From contig CAKUYY010000036.1 of assembly GCA_934717555.1 (NCBI GenBank), positions 1 to 13,587 on the forward strand: a stretch of 13,587 nt of DNA. Reading direction: 5' to 3'. The notes below the pieces were generated by a model. That model worked only from the letters and a program-made list of their open reading frames with translations, ran no database searches and was not told the origin of the DNA. This document shows positions 1 to 5,023 of the stretch, one piece after another. Made by a program: the position numbers and the translations under genes. This stretch comes from an uncultured Clostridium sp. Its GTDB lineage: Bacteria; Bacillota; Clostridia; Oscillospirales; Acutalibacteraceae. Numbering within the stretch: the stretch's first letter is position 1; each line of letters opens with the position of its first letter.

Positions 1-198
1 ACCCATGATAAAATTCTTGCGTTTTGTATGACTCCTCATTCTAAAGCAGAAATCGCAGAATATTGTGGTTATAAAAACACAAAGAATTTTACAAATAGGT
101 ATCTGCGTCCGTTGCTTGATGCTGGAAGCCTTAAAATGACACTCCCGGACAAACCCAAAAGCAAAAACCAAAAGTATATCACAGTTCATTCCGAATAA
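1..198 (+). CDS. C-terminal fragment of a probable ATP-binding / winged-helix protein (partial, 5' end outside window)
   Basis: The reading frame is open from the first base and gives 65 codons before TAA. The visible part looks like a winged-helix tail: a helix-turn-helix-like stretch around residues 13-45 (SKAEIAEYCGYKNTKNFTNR) followed by a wing-like end with PDKPKSKNQKYIT. From memory, the ending KPKSKNQ-(K/R)-Y is common at the C terminus of AlbA_2/Schlafen-type ATP-binding regulators (often annotated as RecG-like or DNA-binding-domain proteins) and of some Fic-family proteins. With the catalytic part missing I cannot choose between them. A hairpin terminator follows directly, so the gene ends a transcription unit. 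Its role and relation to the rest of the window are unknown. Confidence 0.6.
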   Translation, partial: THDKILAFCMTPHSKAEIAEYCGYKNTKNFTNRYLRPLLDAGSLKMTLPDKPKSKNQKYITVHSE

Positions 199-202
199 AT
201 AA

Positions 203-249
203 AGACACAGGATCTTGGAGATACACTCTATCATCCTGCGTCTCTTTTT
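203..249 (+). terminator. Intrinsic terminator after the partial gene
   Basis: AGACACAGGAT (203-213) pairs with ATCCTGCGTCT (233-243) over 11 positions with a single A-C mismatch, around a 19-base loop. A CTTTTT tract follows at 244-249. It begins five bases after the stop codon, as expected for a Rho-independent terminator. Confidence 0.75.
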
Positions 250-630
250 GTTATGTCCATGCCTTCCTTTCGTGCTACCATCATGCGCGAATATAGCACA
301 AAAGTAAAGAGTATTTAAAAATAATTGATTGAATGCTTGCCAATCAAAATGCTTCTCTGATAAAACGGAAAGGTACTACATCATAATATACAACCAATGA
401 AATGCATATGATACTATATGCCCCCAACCGCCTGATGAATAAGTTACTTGGGGAAGAACGAGATCCCACCTGTGTAGACGAACTGTTTTTTAAAACAGTA
501 AATGTCCTTGTGGAAAAGCGATAAAAAGTACATATTGTCCAGCTCAAAAACTGCTATGTTCTAATATAGAATTGGCGGCTTTTACTCGTACATAGCCGTT
601 CGTCCTGCCAACGAACGGCTAAATTTGATT
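250..630. other. Gene-free, probably degenerate stretch
   Basis: No convincing gene with a start and a ribosome binding site was found on either strand. A plus-strand frame open at 400-525 (for example LYAPNRLMNKLLGEERD, ending VLVEKR then TAA) has protein-like composition and could be a remnant of a lost gene, but it has no credible start and I do not recognise it. The only other structure is the hairpin at 593-621, listed separately. Confidence 0.4.
593..621. repeat. Perfect 10-bp inverted repeat (hairpin)
   Basis: TAGCCGTTCG (593-602) and CGAACGGCTA (612-621) are exact reverse complements around a 9-base loop. The repeat lies ten bases upstream of the start codon of the degenerate stub at 631. 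No U-tract follows, so a terminator is unlikely. It could be an operator or an mRNA leader hairpin of the decayed gene. Confidence 0.55.
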
Positions 631-821
631 ATGAGTGAAATAGAAAAAAGCAGTAGGACTTTATCGGATATGAATATAAGAAGTTAGATACTGGTTCCAA
701 AAATTTTTCTCTTTATCTGGACTGCTACCAAAGTTTTGGTTGGAAAACGGGGAAAACGGATGAGCAGTTTCCGATTATCCAAAAAGGCCAGCAGTCAATG
801 ATACACTTAAAGCGTGTTTGA
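631..821 (+). pseudogene. Frameshifted N-terminal stub of a small clostridial membrane-protein family
   Basis: An ATG at 631 opens a frame (MSEIEKSSRTLSD) that reaches a stop at 685-687. From about 660 a second plus-strand frame continues with YEYKKLDTG, then SLYLDCYQSFGWKTGK and QQSMIHLKRV, and stops at 819-821. From memory, YEYK-x-LDTG...FSLYLDCYQSFGW...HLKRDRKI is the conserved N-terminal part of a family of roughly 170-residue clostridial membrane proteins with two C-terminal TM helices, often encoded beside PadR/ABC-transporter cassettes. Here the frames are offset once and the protein ends where the RDRKI segment and membrane helices should follow. The gene therefore looks broken by a frameshift and truncated. 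The family assignment rests on recalled motifs and has moderate confidence. Confidence 0.5.
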
Positions 822-828
822 ATTTTAG

Positions 829-999
829 AGTTTTGGTATAAGTCTTGAAGTTTACGGTACATCCGGTGTGTTCCCGCCGTTCCAATATGTCGGCGACGGA
901 TTTGGAACACCACGCAGAGGTTTTCCGGCTGACATATTAGAGAAGTCCTTATATCTTATTCCTATAGACAGAGCCGGAAATCCTCTGCATATTCTGTAA
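829..999 (+). pseudogene. Unidentified C-terminal reading-frame remnant
   Basis: A plus-strand frame, open from just after a TAG near 828 to a TAA at about 999, encodes SFGISLEVYGTSG, then FPPFQYVGDGFGTPRRGFP and ADILEKSLYLIPIDRAGNP, ending LHIL. The composition is protein-like (mixed polar and aromatic residues, glycine turns, an amphipathic ADILEKSLYLIPI segment), but there is no start codon or ribosome binding site. It directly follows the broken stub at 631-821. I do not recognise the family. It is probably the tail of an unrelated gene joined to the stub by a deletion. The minus-strand frame across the same bases has a much less protein-like composition and is treated as its shadow. Confidence 0.3.
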
Positions 1000-1080
1000 A
1001 AGCATGCCTCCCAGCTTATAAAGTCACGAAATGGCCAAGGGTTTGATCAATTAGTAAACTTATCGGTATGTCTTTTATTT

Positions 1081-1573
1081 TTAAACCGATTCTTCGGTTA
1101 AAATCCCTTTTCTCAAGAGAAACACCACATCTACCCGTTTAGTTAATTCATTAGAGTGTGTAACGATTACTACACATTTTCTTTGTTTATGGGCGCTTGA
1201 TTTAAGGATCTCTGTAATATCCTGGGCGGTATCCTCGTCCAGTTACCAGTAGGCTCGTCGGTCAAAATGACTGGTGCTTTGCTTGCCAGTACACGAGCAA
1301 TAGCCACTCGTTGCTGCTGGCCTCCAGAGCGTCTCAGTACTTTACATCTTGTTTCTTCTTTGGTAAGACCTAAGCGCCCTAAAAAGGGATAAGCTGGTTG
1401 CTTTATAATCAGACGGACATTTTCTAACGGGGTCATATAGTCAATTAAATTATATATTTGAAAAATAAAGGAAACGTGTTCTTTTCGATGGTTTCCCAGT
1501 CCAGACTGCGCAATGTTCTTTCCCTCGGATAATACTTTTCCGCTTGTGGGACTATTCAGACTGCCTATCAAAG
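1081..1573 (-). pseudogene. Truncated, frameshifted MacB/LolD-type ABC transporter ATPase
   Basis: Read on the minus strand, recognisable exporter-ATPase pieces appear in order: IGSLNSPTSGKVL (just after where the Walker A helix should be), FIFQIYNLIDYMTPLENVRL (Q-loop region), SGGQQQRVAIARVLA (signature) and PVILTDEPTGN (Walker B). A one-base loss near 1240 (GGTAACTGGAC where GGTAACCTGGAC would read GNLD) shifts the frame. In the other frame the protein continues LDEDTAQDITEILK, CVVIVTHSNELTKR (H-loop) and FLLRKG to a normal TAA at 1081-1083. The N-terminal 40-50 residues including Walker A are absent upstream of 1573. The stretch between the Q-loop and signature is too short, indicating an internal deletion. 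The gene cannot make a working ATPase. It lies downstream of the PadR gene on the same strand, as in intact PadR-ABC operons. Confidence 0.85.
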
Positions 1574-1689
1574 CAGGCTATGTAGGTTTTAAATAACCCT
1601 GATCACAATTTTGTAGATATGGATAAAAGTTCAGATGATTCTTGCTGGATAAGGAATTTTTTTCAAATTTCTAGCTTTAACCTATTTTG
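1574..1689. other. Gap between PadR gene and ATPase remnant; no gene seen
   Basis: This is where the N-terminal part of the minus-strand ATPase, including the Walker A loop, should lie. No such coding can be read in any minus-strand frame, so a deletion or replacement probably removed it. Confidence 0.4.
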
Positions 1690-2013
1690 TTAGATATTCA
1701 ACTTTAAATCTTTGAGCCTGGAAGAAACAAATTCCCACTTTGCCCAGAAAAGCTGTAATTCTTTTTGACCCGCGTTATTGAGGATAAAAAACTTTCTCGG
1801 AGGGCCAATATCAGAAGGCTTTTTCTCAACATCTACCAATTTATTTTTTTCAAGACGCACCAGAATGGTGTAAACCGTTCCCTCTACAACATCTGTAAAA
1901 CCAAGAACATGCAGCTTGCGTGTAATTTCATAACCATAGGAAGCCTCTCGACTGATAATTTCAAGAATACAGCCTTCCAATACGCCTTTTAGCATCTCAG
2001 TAAGATTTTCCAA
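1690..2013 (-). CDS. PadR-family transcriptional regulator
   Basis: The 107-residue product has the PadR winged-helix layout. ENLTEMLKGVLEGCILEII is the N-terminal helix, ASYGYEITRKLHVLGF the helix-turn-helix entry, and EGTVYTILVRLEKNKLVDVEKK the recognition helix and start of the wing. GPPRKFFILNNAGQKEL completes the wing, and the C-terminal helix ends FWAKWEFVSSRLKDL. I chose the TTG at 2011-2013 because relatives begin M-ENLTEMLKG and a GGGG sits five bases upstream; the frame extends 12 codons further to another TTG at 2049. PadR proteins usually repress an adjacent exporter or enzyme gene and themselves, releasing DNA on binding a small molecule or drug. Its apparent target, the ATPase downstream, is broken, so this may be an orphan regulator. 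The reading frame itself looks intact. Confidence 0.85.
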   Translation of the reverse strand: MENLTEMLKGVLEGCILEIISREASYGYEITRKLHVLGFTDVVEGTVYTILVRLEKNKLVDVEKKPSDIGPPRKFFILNNAGQKELQLFWAKWEFVSSRLKDLKLNI

Positions 2014-2065
2014 GAAAACCCCGTCTTTCTTAAAATGTAATGATAGCAATGTTTATTACCAGTAT

Positions 2066-2094
2066 ATAATACCACGGGTTATTATGATCGTCAA
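2066..2094 (-). promoter_or_regulatory. Promoter of the PadR gene
   Basis: On the minus strand, TTGACG (-35, 2089-2094) and TATTAT (-10, 2066-2071) are separated by exactly 17 bases, about 50 bases upstream of the chosen start. This is a good sigma-A match. The -35 overlaps the inverted repeat at 2091-2121. Confidence 0.65.
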
Positions 2095-2121
2095 GAAATA
2101 AATACCATTTTTATTTCTTGA
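2091..2121. promoter_or_regulatory. Perfect 12-bp inverted repeat, candidate PadR operator
   Basis: TCAAGAAATAAA (2091-2102) and TTTATTTCTTGA (2110-2121) are exact reverse complements around a 7-base spacer. The left arm overlaps the last four bases of the PadR -35 element, so a dimeric repressor bound here would block the promoter. PadR autoregulation is common in the family. The use of this site is inferred from position and symmetry. Confidence 0.5.
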
Positions 2122-2457
2122 AAGAGATTTATTTACTACTATTGATAGAATAAATTAACAATGAAATGATATATAAAAGGAGTTTTGATAGCAATATTAT
2201 AAAAGATAGTAGGAGTATCCTATACTCTATAACAATCTTACAACAGAGTGTAGTTTAAAAATTTTTTACAGTTTTTTTCAAAGAAAATGTATAATGATAA
2301 AAAGAATATTTTTCCCAAAAAGCTAGAGAATATCTGATAATAGAAAAAGGATCTAGTGCTTAAGAAGGATACCTTCAAGAAAAATCTGGTTTGGTGGAAA
2401 AGCGTTTTCTCTATGGGGAAAAGAATTTGATTGGTAAAAAGGAAGAAAAATAGAATT
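2122..2457 (+). promoter_or_regulatory. AT-rich leader of the bceRS operon with candidate promoter at 2265-2295
   Basis: This 336-base gap is very AT-rich and holds no gene. A consensus TATAAT (2290-2295) is preceded by TTTACA (2265-2270) with a longer-than-ideal 19-base spacer, which would give a leader of about 150 bases before bceR. A perfect 6-bp inverted repeat, GAGTAT-CCT-ATACTC (2213-2227), lies about 40 bases upstream of the -35. The 10-base string TGATAGCAAT occurs at 2041-2050 and again at about 2187-2196. No terminator was seen in the leader. Confidence 0.4.
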
Positions 2458-3132
2458 ATGGTATATCGAATTTTAATTGTGGAAGATGATCCAGGAATTG
2501 CAGCGGCAATTGCGCAACAGGCGAGGTCGTGGGATTTGGATGTAAAATGCGTGGAAAACTTTCGCACAGTGATGGAAGATTTTTCGGAATATAATCCTCA
2601 TTTAGTGTTGTTGGACATTTCGTTGCCATTTTTTAACGGATATCACTGGTGCGGTGAAATCAGGAAGGTTTCCAACATCCCAATCCTTTTTATTTCCTCC
2701 GCATCGGATAATATGAACATCGTCATGGCGATGAATATGGGGGCGGATGATTTTATCGTCAAGCCCTTTGACCAAAGCGTATTGATGGCGAAAATTCAGG
2801 CCATGCTTCGGCGTACTTATGATTTTGCCTCTTATACCCCAATTCTAGAACATCGGGGCGCTCGTTTGCATACAGGGGATAATAGCCTTACTTATGAGGG
2901 ACAAGAAATTTCACTGACAAAAAACGAATATCGTATCCTATTGACGCTGATGGAAAACAAGGGAAAAGTGGTCAGCCGGGAAAAGCTTATGGAACGGCTG
3001 TGGGAAACAGATAGCTTTATTGATGAAAACACCTTGACAGTCAATGTGAATCGCCTTAGAAAAAAACTGCACGCGGCGGGACTTACCGATTTCATTGCGA
3101 CAAAGTTCGGTGTGGGCTATCTCATTGTCTAG
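2458..3132 (+). CDS. bceR: BceR-type OmpR-family response regulator
   Basis: The 224-residue product has a receiver domain (about 1-118) and a winged-helix DNA-binding domain (about 130-224). Visible key residues are the acidic pair D10/D11 in ILIVEDD, the phosphoacceptor D53 in LVLLDISLPFFNG, S80 and K102 in DFIVKPFD. LTKNEYRILLTLMENKG and NTLTVNVNRLRKKL mark the effector domain, and FGVGYLI the final hairpin. I chose ATG at 2458 over an in-frame TTG at 2431 because the protein then starts MVYRILIVEDD as in relatives, with AAGGAAG about 12 bases upstream. It is followed 21 bases later by the kinase gene. LDISLPFFNG and the short-loop kinase partner place it in the BceR/GraR group that controls antimicrobial-peptide detoxification transporters. 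Its likely target is the box at 4152-4167. Confidence 0.9.
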   Translation: MVYRILIVEDDPGIAAAIAQQARSWDLDVKCVENFRTVMEDFSEYNPHLVLLDISLPFFNGYHWCGEIRKVSNIPILFISSASDNMNIVMAMNMGADDFIVKPFDQSVLMAKIQAMLRRTYDFASYTPILEHRGARLHTGDNSLTYEGQEISLTKNEYRILLTLMENKGKVVSREKLMERLWETDSFIDENTLTVNVNRLRKKLHAAGLTDFIATKFGVGYLIV

Positions 3133-3153
3133 TAGCGGGAGGAAAAGATCTTC

Positions 3154-4146
3154 ATGAATTTCTTTGTACAATATCTGAAACAGCGTCGGCGGGGAATCGG
3201 CGTTTTCTTTCTGTTCAGCTTTATTTTCCTAGCGGTATTCCTACTATATCATTTACCATTGGGAGCGGTGGCCTATCCGGTAGTGGTCTGCCTGTTTATA
3301 GGGATCCTGTTTTTAGGGTTTGACTTTTACCGGGCGCTTCAGAAGCATCGAAAGTTACAGGCGCTGCAAGGGATTCCTTCCTCGCTGATGGAGGCTCTTC
3401 CGGAGGCGTTCACTATAGAGGATAGGGATTACCAGCAATTGATCAGGCAAATTCAAGAGGAACGGAAACAGTTAGAAAATCAAATGAATCTTCGTTATGC
3501 GGATATGGTGGATTACTATACCATCTGGGCGCATCAGATCAAAACGCCCATTTCCTCTATGCATTTGACACTCCAAAATGAGGATACAGACCTTTCCCGC
3601 CGGTTATCAGAGGATCTCTTCCGGATCGAACAATATGTGAATATGGTGCTGATGTTCCTTCGCCTGGATTCGGATTCCACCGATTATGTCATCGCACAGC
3701 GGGACTTGGATGATATCATCAGACAGGCGGTCCGGAAATTTTCCAGCCAGTTTATACGTAAAAAAATTCGGCTGCTATATGAGCCGGTCAAGGTTCAGGC
3801 GGTCACAGATGAAAAATGGCTGCTGTTTGTGGTAGAACAGGTGCTCTCCAATGCTTTAAAATATACCCCACCGGGAGGGACGATTACCATTGATTGGGAA
3901 AAGCCGAAAACTTTGTGTATCCGGGATACGGGAATTGGGATAGCCCCGGAAGACCTTCCCCGTATTTTTGAGAAAGGATACACCGGCTACAATGGGCGCA
4001 GCGACAAAAAAGCCAGTGGAATAGGGCTGTACTTGTGCAGGAGGATCTGCCAGAATCTGGGACATAGCATTACGGCAAATTCCTCATTGGACAGCGGGAC
4101 GGTCATCCGTATCCGCCTGGATCAGAAAAAGCTGGAAATTGAATAA
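3154..4146 (+). CDS. bceS: BceS-type intramembrane-sensing histidine kinase
   Basis: This 330-residue kinase has two N-terminal TM helices (about 15-34 and 37-57) joined by a very short HLPLG-type loop, so there is no extracellular sensor domain. That layout, with a short linker and no HAMP domain of normal length, is typical of BceS/GraS kinases, which rely on their partner ABC transporter to detect the peptide. The dimerisation/phosphoacceptor segment is DYYTIWAHQIKTPISSMHL with H127. The ATPase domain shows the N box (VLSNALKYTPPGG, N233), DTGIGI (258-263) and GIGLYLCRRI (289-298). The length matches the family (about 330-340). The start ATG has GGGAGG 11 bases upstream. It is cotranscribed with bceR, and a terminator follows before bceA. 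Confidence 0.9.
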   Translation: MNFFVQYLKQRRRGIGVFFLFSFIFLAVFLLYHLPLGAVAYPVVVCLFIGILFLGFDFYRALQKHRKLQALQGIPSSLMEALPEAFTIEDRDYQQLIRQIQEERKQLENQMNLRYADMVDYYTIWAHQIKTPISSMHLTLQNEDTDLSRRLSEDLFRIEQYVNMVLMFLRLDSDSTDYVIAQRDLDDIIRQAVRKFSSQFIRKKIRLLYEPVKVQAVTDEKWLLFVVEQVLSNALKYTPPGGTITIDWEKPKTLCIRDTGIGIAPEDLPRIFEKGYTGYNGRSDKKASGIGLYLCRRICQNLGHSITANSSLDSGTVIRIRLDQKKLEIE

Positions 4147-4151
4147 CAATC

Positions 4152-4167
4152 CTTACAAAAGTGTAAG
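4152..4167 (+). promoter_or_regulatory. BceR-type binding box
   Basis: CTTACA-AAAG-TGTAAG is a perfect inverted repeat with 6-base arms. It fits the TnACA-N4-TGTAA consensus that I recall for BceR-like regulators of peptide-detoxification transporters. It is centred about 75 bases upstream of the expected bceA transcription start. A further TGTAAG half-site lies at 4183-4188, exactly 21 bases downstream of the TGTAAG arm, on the same face of the helix. Confidence 0.75.
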
Positions 4168-4171
4168 AAGT

Positions 4172-4219
4172 AAAGAGGGAAATGTAAGCCAATTCGATGG
4201 CTTGCCGTTTCCCTTTTTT
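4172..4219 (+). terminator. Intrinsic terminator of bceRS overlapping the bceA control region
   Basis: GGGAAA (4177-4182) pairs with TTTCCC (4208-4213) and AAGCCA (4186-4191) with TGGCTT (4198-4203). A small internal loop (TGT against GCCG) separates the two helices and the apical loop is ATTCGA. Six Ts follow (4214-4219), and AAAGA before the stem can extend the pairing. The left arm contains the second TGTAAG half-site, and the T-tract ends two bases before the bceA -10. Confidence 0.75.
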
Positions 4220-4227
4220 GATACAAT
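4198..4227 (+). promoter_or_regulatory. bceA promoter (activator-dependent type)
   Basis: TACAAT at 4222-4227 is a good -10, 31 bases before the start codon. There is no good -35 at 16-18 bases (the sequence there is TGGCTTGC). A missing -35 together with the box at 4152-4167 fits a promoter that needs phosphorylated BceR. Confidence 0.55.
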
Positions 4228-4258
4228 AAAGCTAACAGATCAAAAGGAGGAATCATAT

Positions 4259-5023
4259 ATGAGCATATTGGAAGTAAACGGGTTGAAAAAGATTTATACC
4301 ACCCGTTTTGGCGGGAATAAAGTGGAAGCGCTGAAAAATGTATCCTTCCGGGTAGAGGAAGGGGAGTATGTCGCCATCATGGGGGAATCCGGTTCCGGGA
4401 AAACAACGCTGCTGAATATTCTGGCGGCGCTGGATAAGCCCACAGGGGGTACTGTTTTGTTGGATGGCAAAGATCTTTCTAAAATCAGGGAATCCAATAT
4501 TTCTGCGTTCCGGCGGGACCATCTGGGATTTGTATTTCAGGATTTCAATCTGCTGGATACCTTTTCCCTGGAGGATAATATTTATCTTCCCTTGGTCCTG
4601 GCGGGAAAAGCGTATCCGGAAATGAAACAACGCCTCACACCGATTGCGCAGCAGCTGGGCATCACGGATATCCTTAAAAAATATCCCTATGAGGTATCCG
4701 GCGGACAGAAACAGAGAGCCGCCGTAGCCAGGGCGCTGATCACCAATCCAAGGCTGGTGCTGGCGGACGAACCCACCGGGGCTTTGGATTCCAAAGCGAC
4801 GGACGAACTGCTCCAATTGTTCCGGGAAATCAACCAGAGAGGGCAGACCATTCTGATGGTTACCCATTCTGTCAAGGCAGCCAGCCATGCGGGAAGGGTT
4901 CTTTTTATTAAGGATGGCGAGGTATTCCATCAGATCTACCGTGGCAACAGTAGCAACGAACAGCTGTATCAAAAAGTTTCGGATACTTTGACCATGTTGG
5001 CGACAGGCGGTGAGAGAAGATGA
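4259..5023 (+). CDS. bceA: BceA-type ABC transporter ATP-binding subunit
   Basis: This 254-residue ATPase carries Walker A GESGSGKTT (42-50), Q-loop Q94 in FVFQDFNLLDTFS, signature VSGGQKQR (146-153), Walker B LVLADEPTGALDS (166-178) and H-loop H203 in MVTHS. LDTFSLEDNIYLPL is characteristic of the MacB/BceA exporter-type branch. I chose ATG at 4259 because AGGAGG lies eight bases upstream; the frame remains open back to 4139, but that part contains the terminator and promoter. It energises the adjacent permease, which in this family frees lipid-II-cycle intermediates from peptide antibiotics such as bacitracin or lantibiotics and also drives signalling through BceS. The stop overlaps the permease start (ATGA), indicating translational coupling. 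Substrate cannot be read from sequence. Confidence 0.92.
   Translation: MSILEVNGLKKIYTTRFGGNKVEALKNVSFRVEEGEYVAIMGESGSGKTTLLNILAALDKPTGGTVLLDGKDLSKIRESNISAFRRDHLGFVFQDFNLLDTFSLEDNIYLPLVLAGKAYPEMKQRLTPIAQQLGITDILKKYPYEVSGGQKQRAAVARALITNPRLVLADEPTGALDSKATDELLQLFREINQRGQTILMVTHSVKAASHAGRVLFIKDGEVFHQIYRGNSSNEQLYQKVSDTLTMLATGGERR

Noticed and set aside
344..547. 67-residue minus-strand frame in the degenerate region
   Set aside because: The composition does not look like a real protein and no ribosome site was seen; the plus-strand frame over the same bases is more protein-like but also lacks a start.
1765..1992. 75-residue plus-strand frame opposite the PadR gene
   Set aside because: It is antisense to a PadR domain with clear family motifs; no supporting start or function was seen.
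2238..2253. TTACA-N6-TGTAG upstream of bceR, resembling a BceR box
   Set aside because: The spacer is 6 rather than 4 and the second arm has a mismatch, unlike the exact box at 4152-4167; autoregulation by BceR is not supported.
4139..4258. N-terminal extension of 40 codons in front of bceA
   Set aside because: This stretch contains the end of bceS, the BceR box, a terminator and the promoter; ATG at 4259 has a strong ribosome site and gives the normal family N terminus.
4253..4972. 239-residue minus-strand frame opposite bceA
   Set aside because: It lies wholly opposite a well-conserved ABC ATPase, shows no family motif and has a low-complexity, shadow-like composition.
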